A stretch of 64,000 nucleotides of DNA from Clostridiales bacterium (GCA_024690965.1 JAILOG010000006.1:1-64000), one strand, 5' to 3'. Shown: positions 50,830-60,164, counted from the first letter of the stretch. Notes: generated from the letters alone by a model not told the origin. Numbers and translations: made by a program.

Positions 50830-51852
50830 ATGAGACAACAGCTTGAAGCTATACGCACAAAAGCGGCTGAAAAACTAAGCGAATTAAAACAAGCAAGCGA
50901 ACTGGAACAACTTCGTGTGGAAATACTCGGCAAAAAAGGCGAGTTAACACAAATACTTAAACAAATGGGAAAGCTTGACCCAAGTGAGCGCCCTGTCATA
51001 GGTCAACTTGCAAACGAAGTGAGAGCTTATATAGAGCAAAAGCTCGACACTAAAAAAGCAGAGCTTGAAAGTTATGAGCTTGCAAAAAAGCTTGAAGAAG
51101 AAAAAATAGACATAACACTTCCGGGTAAAAGTATGCCGCTTGGCAACAAGCACCCCTTGGAAACGGTCATTGACGAAATAAAAGAAATATTTGTCGGCAT
51201 GGGATTTGAGATAGTGGAAGGTCCCGAAGTGGAATCGGATTATTATAACTTTGAAGCTCTTAATATTCCAAAAGACCACCCCGCAAGAGATACACAGGAT
51301 ACATTTTATATAACCGAAAATATTTTGCTTAGAACGCAAACCTCTCCTGTTCAGGTACGTGTTATGGAAAAGCAAAAGCCCCCGATAAGAATACTGTCAC
51401 CCGGCAGAGTTTACCGCAGCGACGCTTTGGACGCGACTCATTCTCCCCTGTTTCACCAAATAGAGGGTTTGGTTGTTGACAAAGGCATAACATTTGCCGA
51501 CCTTAAAGGAACACTGCAAACGTTTGTTAAAAGATTATACGGAGAGGACAGCGTTGTACGCTTCCGTCCTCACCATTTTCCGTTTACGGAGCCTTCGGCT
51601 GAGGTCGACGTGCAGTGCTTCAGCTGTCACGGTAAAGGCTGCAGACTTTGCAAAAACGAAGGTTGGATAGAAATTTTGGGCTGCGGTATGGTTCACCCCA
51701 AGGTTTTGGAAAACTGCGGCATAGACCCCAACGAATACAGCGGATTTGCTCTGGGCTTAGGTTTGGAGAGAGTGGCTATGCGCCGCTACGGAATAGATGA
51801 TATCCGTCTTTTCTATGAAAATGACATTCGCTTTTTGAAGCAGTTTAAATAA
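50830..51852 (+). CDS. pheS: Phenylalanyl-tRNA synthetase alpha subunit
   Basis: This 340-residue subunit carries the catalytic core of the heterotetrameric enzyme. It has an N-terminal coiled coil (about 1-90), motif 2 region ([25 protein letters not shown]) and motif 3 ([16 protein letters not shown]). The [17 protein letters not shown] insert with paired cysteines is often seen in clostridial PheS. It is 15 nt before pheT. Confidence 0.97.
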   Translation: MRQQLEAIRTKAAEKLSELKQASELEQLRVEILGKKGELTQILKQMGKLDPSERPVIGQLANEVRAYIEQKLDTKKAELESYELAKKLEEEKIDITLPGKSMPLGNKHPLETVIDEIKEIFVGMGFEIVEGPEVESDYYNFEALNIPKDHPARDTQDTFYITENILLRTQTSPVQVRVMEKQKPPIRILSPGRVYRSDALDATHSPLFHQIEGLVVDKGITFADLKGTLQTFVKRLYGEDSVVRFRPHHFPFTEPSAEVDVQCFSCHGKGCRLCKNEGWIEILGCGMVHPKVLENCGIDPNEYSGFALGLGLERVAMRRYGIDDIRLFYENDIRFLKQFK

Positions 51853-51867
51853 GGAGGGTGTATTGTT

Positions 51868-54246
51868 ATGAATTTATCTTATAAATGGCTTAAAGACTTT
51901 GTTGATATAGATGATATAGGCCCACGTGAATTTGCGGAAGCAATGACAATGAGCGGCTCAAAGGTAGAGTGCTGGAGCTATGAGGGCGAAAAGCTGAGCA
52001 ACGTAGTTGTGTGCAAGATACTTTCTATGGACAAGCACCCCGACGCCGACAAGCTTAAGGTTTGTATGGTAGATATCGGTGAGGCTGAACCGATACAAAT
52101 AGTTACCGCGGCAACTAATGTAAAACCGGGTGATCTTGTTCCCGTTGCAAAAGACAAATCTACACTCGCGGACGGCACAAAAATAACAAAAGGCAAGCTT
52201 CGCGGCGTTTTAAGCTTGGGAATGTTCTGCGGACTTGAAGAAATAGGCGTTACAAAGCACGACTTCCCTTACGCCGACGAAGAAGGCGTGCTGGTAATAC
52301 AGGAAGATTGCAAACCCGGCGATGACATAAGAGAAGCACTGGGACTTAATGATTTGACGGTTGAGTTTGAAATCACATCAAACAGACCCGACTGCTTCTC
52401 CGTAATAGGTCTTGCGCGTGAGGCGGCCGCGACATTTGATAAAAGCCTTAAGCTCCACACACCCGTTGTAAAAGGCGGATTCGGAGATTGCACAAATATG
52501 CTCGATGTAAAAATCGAAAACCCGGAGCTTTGCAAAATCTACGCCGCGCGAATAGTTAAAAACGTCCGTGTCAAGTCCTCTCCTCGCTGGATGAGAGAAA
52601 GACTGAGAGCAATGGGCGTAAGACCCATAAATAACATTGTTGATATAACAAACTATGTTATGCTTGAATACGGTCAGCCTATGCACGCCTTTGACCTGAG
52701 ATTTATCAAAGACGGAAAAATAAGAATAAGAAATGCCGCTAAAGGCGAAAAGATAACTACGCTTGACGGTATAGAGAGAACCCTTAAATCTTCTAATTTA
52801 GTAATAGCGGACGCCGAAAAGCCTGTTGCAATTGCAGGTGTTATGGGCGGAGAATACAGCGGTATAGTAGATGACACAACAACAATAGTTTTTGAAAGCG
52901 CGAACTTTTTGGGCAGCAGTGTGAGAATAACGGCAAAAGAACAGGGTATGCGTACAGACGCAAGCTCCCGCTTTGAAAAGGGGCTTGATGTTAATTCCTG
53001 TATTCCCGCTTTGGAGCGCGCCTGCGAGCTTGTTGAAATGCTTGACGCAGGCGACGTAACGGACGGAATTATTGTGGACGATAAATCAGACGCGCGAGTA
53101 ACAAAGATCTCGTTTGAGCCCGAAAAGATAAATAAATTCCTTTCCACAAACTTATCTGAACAGGATATGATAAAAATTCTCGAAAAAATCGAGTGCAAAG
53201 TGGAAGGCTACGAAATAACCGTACCGAGCTTCAGGCCCGACCTTATTCATTTTGCGGACATTGCGGAAGAAATAGCAAGATTTTACGGCTACAACAATAT
53301 CCCCGACACAGCCGTGGCAGGAGGCGCGCAAGGAAAATACAGTCCTGAGCAAAAATTCAAGAACAGAATAATAGATACAATGACCGCCCTGGGCTGTAAT
53401 GAGATAATGACATATTCGTTTATAAGTCCCAAGCAATACTCAAAACTTACTATGCCCGAAAGCCACAGGCTCAGAAAATCTCTTGTAATAAGCAATCCTT
53501 TAGGTGAAGACACAAGCATAATGCGCACTACCGCCTTGCCTTCAATGCTTGATATACTAAGCAAAAATTATAACAACAGAAACAAAGAAGCCTATCTTTT
53601 TGAAATCGCGAAAGAATATATCCCTAACGGAGAAAATGAGCTCCCGAATGAACTTAATAAGCTGATTTGCGGAATGTACGGAGCTCAGGCGGACTACTTT
53701 ACAATTAAAGGCATTATGGAAGAGCTGCTCTCAAATATAGGCATAAATAATTACGATATAGAGAGAGCGGAAAGCGAATACGCTTACCATCCCGGCAGAA
53801 GCGCATACATTGTCATAAACGGTGAAAAAGCAGGAATAATAGGCGAGATTCACCCGACAGTATGTAAAAACTTTGAAATAGGTGAAAGAGTATATTGCCT
53901 TGAGCTTGACATTGATATGCTGTTTAAGCTTGCGGTAAGCGAACACAAATATACCCCGCTTCCGAGATTCCCTGCCGTTTCACGTGATATCGCAATAATT
54001 TGCGACGAGAATATTCCCGTGCTTACGCTTGAGCGAGCAATTCAGAAAGCTACAGGCAAGCTGCTTGAAAAGGTTACATTGTTCGACGTTTATCAGGGCA
54101 AGCAGGTAGAATCGGGCAAAAAGAGCGTTGCCTTCAACATTACTCTGAGAAGTGCAGAAAGTACGCTTACAGACGAACAAATAAAAACCGTTATGGATAA
54201 ATCCGTAAAAGCGCTCGCGGATTTAGGCGCGCAATTGAGAGCATAA
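51868..54246 (+). CDS. pheT: Phenylalanyl-tRNA synthetase beta subunit
   Basis: This 792-residue subunit has the tRNA-binding EMAP-II-like domain (about 40-150), B3/4 editing domain, B5, the catalytic-like core and a C-terminal anticodon-binding FDX-ACB domain (about 700-792, with PRFPAVSRDIAIICDE). Length is standard. The start follows AAGGAGGGTG. Confidence 0.97.
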   Translation: MNLSYKWLKDFVDIDDIGPREFAEAMTMSGSKVECWSYEGEKLSNVVVCKILSMDKHPDADKLKVCMVDIGEAEPIQIVTAATNVKPGDLVPVAKDKSTLADGTKITKGKLRGVLSLGMFCGLEEIGVTKHDFPYADEEGVLVIQEDCKPGDDIREALGLNDLTVEFEITSNRPDCFSVIGLAREAAATFDKSLKLHTPVVKGGFGDCTNMLDVKIENPELCKIYAARIVKNVRVKSSPRWMRERLRAMGVRPINNIVDITNYVMLEYGQPMHAFDLRFIKDGKIRIRNAAKGEKITTLDGIERTLKSSNLVIADAEKPVAIAGVMGGEYSGIVDDTTTIVFESANFLGSSVRITAKEQGMRTDASSRFEKGLDVNSCIPALERACELVEMLDAGDVTDGIIVDDKSDARVTKISFEPEKINKFLSTNLSEQDMIKILEKIECKVEGYEITVPSFRPDLIHFADIAEEIARFYGYNNIPDTAVAGGAQGKYSPEQKFKNRIIDTMTALGCNEIMTYSFISPKQYSKLTMPESHRLRKSLVISNPLGEDTSIMRTTALPSMLDILSKNYNNRNKEAYLFEIAKEYIPNGENELPNELNKLICGMYGAQADYFTIKGIMEELLSNIGINNYDIERAESEYAYHPGRSAYIVINGEKAGIIGEIHPTVCKNFEIGERVYCLELDIDMLFKLAVSEHKYTPLPRFPAVSRDIAIICDENIPVLTLERAIQKATGKLLEKVTLFDVYQGKQVESGKKSVAFNITLRSAESTLTDEQIKTVMDKSVKALADLGAQLRA

Positions 54247-54283
54247 TAAAATTTCAGCGTTTTAACCAAATTTTATAAAAAGC

Positions 54284-54312
54284 TTGCATTTATTAAAAAA
54301 ATATTGTACAAT
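54284..54312 (+). promoter_or_regulatory. Sigma-A promoter of ireB
   Basis: TTGCAT (54284-54289) and TACAAT (54307-54312) are 17 nt apart and lie 32 nt before the ireB start. Confidence 0.65.
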
Positions 54313-54343
54313 TAATTTTGGTTGGTATTAGGAGGTGGCAATA

Positions 54344-54589
54344 ATGATTGACGAAACCCAAATTTTCAGTATAGGAACCAATCGTGACGACGAAATACGT
54401 GTTGCCCTTACAAGCGTATATAACGCCCTGAAAGAAAAGGGATATAATCCCATAAACCAGATCGTCGGTTATATTTTATCAGAGGATCCCACATATATTA
54501 CCACTCATAATAACGCGAGAAATATTATCAGGCGAATAGACAGGGATGATATGCTCGAAATCCTTGTTAAATCTTATCTCGAAGAATAA
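54344..54589 (+). CDS. ireB: IreB-family regulatory phosphoprotein
   Basis: This 81-residue protein matches IreB (formerly DUF965/UPF0297), a substrate of the PASTA kinase IreK in Enterococcus. The conserved core [43 protein letters not shown] is intact. The ATG at 54344 lies 8 nt after GGAGG; the in-frame GTG at 54335 is too close to the site. It is monocistronic, while ireB is often with ruvX in other Firmicutes. Confidence 0.95.
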   Translation: MIDETQIFSIGTNRDDEIRVALTSVYNALKEKGYNPINQIVGYILSEDPTYITTHNNARNIIRRIDRDDMLEILVKSYLEE

Positions 54590-54605
54590 CAAAATAACAG
54601 TATAG

Positions 54606-54635
54606 AATTGGCCTTCAAAATTTTGGAGGTCAATT
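54606..54635 (+). terminator. Terminator of ireB
   Basis: AATTGGCCTTCAAAA and TTTTGGAGGTCAATT form a 15-bp stem with two G-U pairs, and a T5 run follows. Confidence 0.7.
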
Positions 54636-54663
54636 TTTCAAAAAACAAAAAGGGAGTGTCAAA

Positions 54664-55437
54664 ATGAAAAATTATTTCGATTTAAAAGGGCAGACCGCAA
54701 TAATAACCGGTTGCTCGACGGGCTTGGGCGTTCAAATGGCAATGGCTCTCGCAAACCAGGGCTGCAATATTGCCGCCGTCGCAAGGCGCGAGGGTATGCT
54801 CAACGATGTAGTAAGAGAAATAAAAGAAAAATACGGTGTAGACGCGCTTGCCGTAAAATGCGATATTACTGACACACAAATGGTCAAAGACGCCGTTAAA
54901 AAAATATTTGAACATTTCGGAAGAATTGATATTCTTATAAACAATGCGGGAACAGGCGCCATTGCCCCTGCAGAAGATATAACCGATGAGCAGTTTGAGC
55001 ATGAAATGAACGTAGATTTGTTCGGAACGTTTAAAATGGCACGTGAGGTTGCCAAAACGGCAATGATACCTGCAAAGTACGGGAGAGTCATAAATATTTC
55101 TTCAATGTACGGGCTTGTGGGAAATAAAATAGCAGGCTCGTCACCGTATCACGCGGCAAAGGGCGGCGTTGTAAATCTCACCCGTGCGCTTGCCGCCGAA
55201 TGGGGAAAATACGGAATAACCGTAAACGCAATTTGCCCCGGATACTTCTATACACCCCTTACCAAAGACACATTAGACACTCCCGCTTTTAAAGAATACG
55301 CAAAAGGAGCGATCCCGCTTGAGAGATACGGCAACGAAGGCGAGCTTGACACAACCGCCATTTTCCTTGCCTCAAAAGATTCCGCATACATAAACGGCGT
55401 TGCGTTGCCTGTCGACGGCGGATACACCTGCATATAA
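54664..55437 (+). CDS. SDR-family oxidoreductase (gluconate 5-dehydrogenase-like)
   Basis: This 257-residue NAD(P)-dependent oxidoreductase has the Rossmann glycine motif TGCSTGLG, the NNAG motif, catalytic Ser in NISSMYG and catalytic YHAAKGG. The PVDGGYTC-type C terminus is typical of gluconate 5-dehydrogenase/2-deoxygluconate dehydrogenase relatives. The substrate is not determined; no sugar-acid neighbours are visible. Confidence 0.85.
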   Translation: MKNYFDLKGQTAIITGCSTGLGVQMAMALANQGCNIAAVARREGMLNDVVREIKEKYGVDALAVKCDITDTQMVKDAVKKIFEHFGRIDILINNAGTGAIAPAEDITDEQFEHEMNVDLFGTFKMAREVAKTAMIPAKYGRVINISSMYGLVGNKIAGSSPYHAAKGGVVNLTRALAAEWGKYGITVNAICPGYFYTPLTKDTLDTPAFKEYAKGAIPLERYGNEGELDTTAIFLASKDSAYINGVALPVDGGYTCI

Positions 55438-55488
55438 TCATCATATAGATTTAATTGCATGAAGCGAATTATTTATTGCAATATATAA

Positions 55489-55566
55489 AGACGCTCATTA
55501 AGGTTAATACCTTTTGAGCGCCTTTTTTGTTGAGTTTTACAGTGTAGGGCTGTTATAATTAAGCCC
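55489..55566. repeat. Direct repeat R1 carrying a terminator
   Basis: This 78-bp unit (AGACGCTCATTAAGGT... to ...ATTAAGCCC) recurs at 55996-56073 with about five changes. Its first half folds into a stem (55489-55525) followed by T6, placed after the SDR gene, so it also works as that gene's terminator. The second half contains TTACAGTGTAGGGCTG. Confidence 0.85.
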
Positions 55567-55610
55567 ATGCGTTCTTCCAAACCGGCTTATAATAACAGAA
55601 TAAGCCATCC

Positions 55611-55776
55611 GAGAACAAAGCAGGGGGCTCTCGTCCACCCAGCGGGGGGCGGCAGCCCCCCGGGTGGTCGCGAAAGGGATTCCAAAGGGAAAACCGTCGA
55701 TAGGTTGTCCCTTTGGCGCATTTTGCTTACTTTGTTGCGAGACAAAGTAAGTGCCCGCCCGGCATTAGGGCAAAAC
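55611..55776. repeat. Dispersed hairpin-rich repeat, copy C (inverted, diverged)
   Basis: This is an inverted, shortened copy of the element at 1-221 and 41336-41578. In inverted orientation it reads: edge TGCCGGGC, hairpin TACTTTG/CAAAGTA (55728-55749), hairpin CCAAAGGG.../...CCCTTTGG (55682-55695 with 55703-55716, one mismatch) and the CCACCCGGGGGG/CCCCCC...GGGTGG dyad. The stem sequences differ from copies A and B but pairing is kept. The AT-rich tail is missing. Confidence 0.78.
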
Positions 55777-55831
55777 GTGTTATTATACATAACCCAAAAA
55801 TCGGATTAAAGAATGGTAATTTAGATAACAA

Positions 55832-55860
55832 TCCCTCAGTCAGCTGCGCTGACAGCTCCC
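55832..55860. repeat. REP-like element, CCCTCAGTCAGC type
   Basis: TCAGC and GCTGA form a hairpin inside CCCTCAGTCAGCTGCGCTGACAGCTCCC. This class of short intergenic repeat is familiar from Oscillospiraceae genomes (recalled, not searched). Confidence 0.5.
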
Positions 55861-55934
55861 TTTACACAAGGAAGCCGATATAGCGGACAAACGATGTTCG
55901 CCCCTACGGTTTGGTTATCTTAAACCGTTATTTA

Positions 55935-55983
55935 CCCCTCATCCGTCAGCTTCGCTGACACCTTCCCATCAAAGGAGAAGGCT
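55935..55983. repeat. REP-like element, CCCCTCATCCGTCAGC type
   Basis: GTCAGC and GCTGAC surround TTC to form a short hairpin. A diverged copy occurs at 6446-6477 in the other orientation. Confidence 0.55.
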
Positions 55984-55995
55984 ATGTTTTAAAAA

Positions 55996-56073
55996 AGACG
56001 CTCATTAAGGTAAATACCTTTTGAGCGTCTTTTTTGTTTAGTTTTACAGTGTGGGGCTGTTATAATTAAGCCC
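55996..56073. repeat. Direct repeat R2 carrying a terminator
   Basis: This is the second copy of R1 (55489-55566), with its terminator-like stem at 55996-56032. It lies 15 nt past the stop of the dockerin gene at 56089. The two copies flank about 430 bp that holds copy C and two REP-like elements. Confidence 0.85.
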
Positions 56074-56088
56074 TTTTTTATTATATGT

Positions 56089-58071
56089 TTAAGCAGTTAT
56101 AGCATCCATCCACTCATTATCAAGAGAAGAAATTAGCTTTGCCAAGTATTTTTGAATGGTTGTAACATCCAACATATTCACATCTTCATCATGAGTTACA
56201 TCTGAGTTTTCCTTAGAATTTTTACCGTAGCTCTCGTGTGTTGCAAGCTTGGCTATTATCTTTTGCAGGCTTGTTACGTCTTCCATATTTACTTTGCCGT
56301 CACAGTTAACATCACCGTACATATAATCTTCATCAATTATATGAATTTCAGAATCGGTTCCTGAATCGGTTGAAGTATCCGTGGAAGTATCTGTAGAAGT
56401 ATCTGTTGAAGTATCGGTGTTATCGGAGGTATCTGTACCTTCTTTCCACAACGCAGTTATTGCAACGTCTTTTTCGGGCATCGTAAAGCTGATTTCAGTA
56501 TTCTCGGTGTTTTCAAGCTCAATATCCTCTGTGCTCCAACCGGCAAATACAAAACCGTCTCTCTCGCCCACTTTAATATTAACAGTTTCGCCTGCTTTAT
56601 ATATGCCCGAGCCGTCATTATCGGTATAGCTTTCGTTTACAATTACATTAAACACTGCTTCAACTTTAATATTGTTATTAAAACTATCTTTCAGCTCTTC
56701 AATGAGTTTGTCTTTGTCTACGGGGTCTTCAGGGTGTGCATCATAAACAGATATTGTACCCGTTCCGCTGAATCTGCCTTCATTAATAAACCATAAATGG
56801 TCTTCATTGTCATAGTGAACGCTTCCGCAATAAAAATCGCCCGATAAAATAAGCACGGAATTCTTATTATTGATAACCTCGCCGCCCATTTGGCTTACAA
56901 GCTTTGCGCCCTCTTCAATTGTAATTGTGCCGCCGTTATTTACAATAGCTCCGCCCATTGTAGTGCTGAGATTGCCGCCTGATTTTACGGTAATCGTTCC
57001 GTTGTTTTCAATGCCGGACTCCACGCTGCCGCCGTCCTCTATTGTTAAGGAATATTCTTCGGGAATAATAAGATTAATCATTCCTCTGATTGATTCCCCA
57101 CCGGGTACGGTAACATCGCCGGATAAAACAACGATCGTATCCATGTTGCCCTCTACCTGCTCGCCGGCAACAGTACGCTCCGCACCATAAATGCCTTTCA
57201 GCTCTTCAAAGCTTGAAGCTACTATCTGTCTGTATATGTTTATATCGTCCCAGTTTTCAAATCTCGTTTTCTGACCGAGCTGTGCCATCATGTTTTCTAC
57301 CAAAGCGTCTATATTATCGAGAGGGACCATTCCGTTTACATCGTATAGAATCACATTGCCGTGTCCCTCTACAACACCCTTATTTTCAAACCACATATGG
57401 TCTGCGTTGTCATAGTTTACACAGCCGCATTGGAATTCTCCGTCAAGCACAATTTTACCGTCTTGCTCATTTATGATGCTGCTTCCGAAACGAGATGTCA
57501 TTTGTGCGCCTTCACAAATTGTAACCGTGCCGTGATTATGGCAATCTTGACCCTGAGACGTTTCATATACACCGCCTGCTTCTACGGTTATTGTGCCTTT
57601 GTTATCGTTGCAGCAAACAAGCTCACCGCCGTCTTTTACCGTAACGTCACCGTTATTCTCGGCAAAATCGGCAACAACACCGCCGTCGTTTTCCACGATT
57701 ATTTTGCCGTTATTAATAACCTTGCCGTTCGGCAGCGGAGGTGTTTCCCAGTCGCCCTCATAAGAAGGCCAAAAGCTGCCTATCTGTCCGCCTTCTCCTA
57801 TTGTAAGGGTAACGCCCTCGTTAATTATAACCTGTGTGTTACAGTAATTCGGAAGCTTTTCCGAATCGAACTTTATAGTGCAGTCTTCCGTAACGGTAAA
57901 ATCTGCGGTTATGGTGATCTTTGCGACAGGCTCTGTTTTGTTGAGCGCATCTGTCAGTTCTGCCAAAGACTTAACTTCAATATCAAGCCCGTCGTCTGCA
58001 AAAGCCATTACGGGCATAAGGCTTAATACAAGCACCGCACAAATAACCAGCGAAATAATTCTTTTTTTCAT
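56089..58071 (-). CDS. Secreted beta-helix-like protein with InlB repeat and dockerin
   Basis: This 660-residue protein has a signal peptide (about 1-25). A long repetitive region has short units such as NNGTITVKSGGNL and EAGGVYET, which suggest a parallel beta-helix-like surface domain. A single InlB-like repeat with VFAGWSTEDIEL follows (about 500-545), then a tract of DTST tetrapeptides (about 555-580) and a C-terminal dockerin. Both dockerin half repeats are present (GDVNCDGKVNMEDVTSLQK and VTHDEDVNMLDVTTIQK). The start at 58071 follows GGAG. Likely displayed by cohesin binding; ligand unknown. Confidence 0.78.
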   Translation of the reverse strand: MKKRIISLVICAVLVLSLMPVMAFADDGLDIEVKSLAELTDALNKTEPVAKITITADFTVTEDCTIKFDSEKLPNYCNTQVIINEGVTLTIGEGGQIGSFWPSYEGDWETPPLPNGKVINNGKIIVENDGGVVADFAENNGDVTVKDGGELVCCNDNKGTITVEAGGVYETSQGQDCHNHGTVTICEGAQMTSRFGSSIINEQDGKIVLDGEFQCGCVNYDNADHMWFENKGVVEGHGNVILYDVNGMVPLDNIDALVENMMAQLGQKTRFENWDDINIYRQIVASSFEELKGIYGAERTVAGEQVEGNMDTIVVLSGDVTVPGGESIRGMINLIIPEEYSLTIEDGGSVESGIENNGTITVKSGGNLSTTMGGAIVNNGGTITIEEGAKLVSQMGGEVINNKNSVLILSGDFYCGSVHYDNEDHLWFINEGRFSGTGTISVYDAHPEDPVDKDKLIEELKDSFNNNIKVEAVFNVIVNESYTDNDGSGIYKAGETVNIKVGERDGFVFAGWSTEDIELENTENTEISFTMPEKDVAITALWKEGTDTSDNTDTSTDTSTDTSTDTSTDSGTDSEIHIIDEDYMYGDVNCDGKVNMEDVTSLQKIIAKLATHESYGKNSKENSDVTHDEDVNMLDVTTIQKYLAKLISSLDNEWMDAITA

Positions 58072-58102
58072 ATACAAATTCTCCTTGCTTTCTCAAAAAT
58101 AT

Positions 58103-58132
58103 GAGCCGAAAACGACAATTCGCCTTCGGCTC
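58103..58132 (-). terminator. Terminator of the downstream dockerin gene
   Basis: GAGCCGAA and TTCGGCTC form an 8-bp inverted repeat with a 14-nt loop, and ATATTTTTGAG follows on the minus strand. Located 17 nt past the stop of the 58149 gene. Confidence 0.65.
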
Positions 58133-58148
58133 GTATTGTTTTTAATTA

Positions 58149-59282
58149 TCAGCGCACTTTGTCAAGTGTAGAGATCAGGTGTGCGAGATATTTTTGGATA
58201 GTTGTTACGTCTTCCATATTAACCTTGAAGTCATGATTTGCGTCTGAATTATCCTGTGACCAAGCGCCGTAACTCTGATGTGTTGTCAGATTTGCCATAA
58301 TCTTCTGCAAAGATGTTACATCTTCCATGTTAACAAAGCCGTCGCAGTTAACGTCGCCGTAAAGTGCCTTTTGCTCAGACTCAGTATTGGTTGAGGTGTC
58401 TGTTGTGGTATCTGTTTCGGTTTCCGTCTCTGTCTCGGTCTCGGTTTCTGTTTCCGTATCAGAAGGAAGACCGTCAACAGTCAGGTTTTTCAAATCTACA
58501 TCAAAGTTAAAGGTATAACCCGATGTCATCAAAATATCCCAAATAACGCCGAATATATCATTATCTGCCTCTAAACCTACAGCGTTCGCGAACGCCTCTT
58601 TGGTAAGACCGCTTTCCGCAATATAACCGGCTTCTACTCTGCGTTGAAGATGAGCCGTTGTGTCTACCACTGTTGTAATATCAAAGTTGAGCAGGCAGAA
58701 CACATTGCTTATTTCTTTTCCGTCAACATCAACTGAATCTCTGTTAATATGTGCTTTTTTGCCTATGTACTTAAGCTCTTCAGGGGTAGAATTAATACCG
58801 TCTTTTACAAGCGTAACATCATCTATAGACACGGTGTATTCTACGGGTATTGGGGGCAATGCCTCCAAAGCGCTGTCAAGGAAAACTGAACCGATTGTAA
58901 TCGCGGTCTCCCATTTAGATATATCTACGCCGAATCCTTTCAACAATGAAACGATATTCTTTGAGTTGAAGCCGTATTCTTTGAGCTTTTTGAATTCAAG
59001 GTTATATTTAATATCAACTGTTCCTGCCTCTTTATCAAGCGCCATAACAGTAAACTCAAAGCCAAATGCGTGCCACAAATTAGAAATATCTTCTTTTGTA
59101 TCGGCTTTAATAGCGCCCTTTTTAAGTATAACAAGCGAATTTTCCGCTATCTCGGTGGTGCCGGCAACAGGCTTTCCGTTAACATAAGCATAAGCCGCAG
59201 GGGCTATTGCTATTGTACCCACAACCACAAGTGCTACAAGTAAATAAGCAACAACTTTGTTTTTTAAATTTGAAGTTCTCAT
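58149..59282 (-). CDS. Secreted dockerin protein with TE/TD-repeat linker
   Basis: This 377-residue protein has a signal peptide (about 1-32), an N-terminal region of about 230 residues with no recognised family, a Thr/Glu repeat linker (DTETETETETETETETDTT) and a dockerin. The dockerin has GDVNCDGFVNMEDVTSLQK and ANHDFKVNMEDVTTIQK half repeats. The dockerin is close in sequence to that of 56089, so the two likely bind the same cohesin type. The GGAGGAGATTAAA before the ATG supports the start. Confidence 0.75.
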   Translation of the reverse strand: MRTSNLKNKVVAYLLVALVVVGTIAIAPAAYAYVNGKPVAGTTEIAENSLVILKKGAIKADTKEDISNLWHAFGFEFTVMALDKEAGTVDIKYNLEFKKLKEYGFNSKNIVSLLKGFGVDISKWETAITIGSVFLDSALEALPPIPVEYTVSIDDVTLVKDGINSTPEELKYIGKKAHINRDSVDVDGKEISNVFCLLNFDITTVVDTTAHLQRRVEAGYIAESGLTKEAFANAVGLEADNDIFGVIWDILMTSGYTFNFDVDLKNLTVDGLPSDTETETETETETETETDTTTDTSTNTESEQKALYGDVNCDGFVNMEDVTSLQKIMANLTTHQSYGAWSQDNSDANHDFKVNMEDVTTIQKYLAHLISTLDKVR

Positions 59283-59422
59283 TTTAATCTCCTCCTAAAA
59301 GTAATTTTGAATTTGAATCATGCAAATCACAACTCACTGTTTACATTTTAATGTAAAATATGTCTGTTGTCAATAGAATCGTAAATAATTTTGGTTGGAA
59401 TAATTTGTTTTTTATAAAAAGC

Positions 59423-59456
59423 AACACCGCCAAGCCGTGACGGCAGGCGGTGTTCA
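59423..59456 (-). terminator. Terminator of the rpmG-secE-nusG-rplK-rplA operon
   Basis: AACACCGCC and GGCGGTGTT pair with a 14-nt loop; GCTTTTTATAAAAAA follows on the minus strand. It lies only about 15 nt past rplA. Confidence 0.85.
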
Positions 59457-59471
59457 AATGTTTTAAAATTA

Positions 59472-60164
59472 TCAGCTGATCTTTGCGGGGTTGATGCGCA
59501 CGCCGGGACCCATTGTGGGGGCAACGGCACAGCTTTTGATGTACTGACCCTTTGCTGCTGCAGGCTTTGCCTTTATTATAGCGCCGAGAAGTGTATCAAA
59601 ATTCTCTTTGAGCTTTTCTTTGCCGAAGCTTGCTTTGCCTATGGGGCAGTGGATTATATTTGTTTTGTCAAGACGGTACTCTATTTTACCTGCCTTTGCG
59701 TCGTTTATAGCTCTCGCGATATCAGGTGTAACGGTGCCTGCCTTGGGGTTAGGCATAAGACCGCGGGGACCGAGGATCTTACCGAGACGTCCTACAAGAC
59801 CCATCATATCGGGTGTTGTAACAAGAACGTCAAAGTCTGTCCAACCTTCGGACATGATCTTTTGTGTCATATCCTCAGCGCCTACAAAATCCGCGCCTGC
59901 TTCCTGTGCCAGCTTTTCGTTGTCGCCCTTGCAGATTGCAAGAACTCTTACGGTTTTGCCGGTTCCGTTAGGAAGAACTATTGCGCCTCTAACCTGCTGG
60001 TCTGCGTGACGTCCGTCTACGCCGAGTTTTACGTGAACTTCTACAGTTTCGTCAAACTTTGCCTTGGCTGATTTTACACACAAGTCAAGAGCTTCGTCTA
60101 TATCATATACTTTTGCTTTGTCGATAGCTTTTACGCTGTCAACGTATTTTTTACCGTGTTTCAT
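59472..60164 (-). CDS. rplA: 50S ribosomal protein L1
   Basis: This 230-residue protein binds the L1 stalk of 23S rRNA and, as a repressor, its own mRNA. Signatures: [26 protein letters not shown], the [14 protein letters not shown] loop and the FVGAEDM region. It is followed directly by a terminator, so rplJ and rplL are not downstream as they usually are. Confidence 0.97.
   Translation of the reverse strand: MKHGKKYVDSVKAIDKAKVYDIDEALDLCVKSAKAKFDETVEVHVKLGVDGRHADQQVRGAIVLPNGTGKTVRVLAICKGDNEKLAQEAGADFVGAEDMTQKIMSEGWTDFDVLVTTPDMMGLVGRLGKILGPRGLMPNPKAGTVTPDIARAINDAKAGKIEYRLDKTNIIHCPIGKASFGKEKLKENFDTLLGAIIKAKPAAAKGQYIKSCAVAPTMGPGVRINPAKIS

Noticed and set aside
55611-55776. CRISPR array
   Set aside because: The repeats are palindromes of different sequence with no regular spacers, and no cas gene is near.
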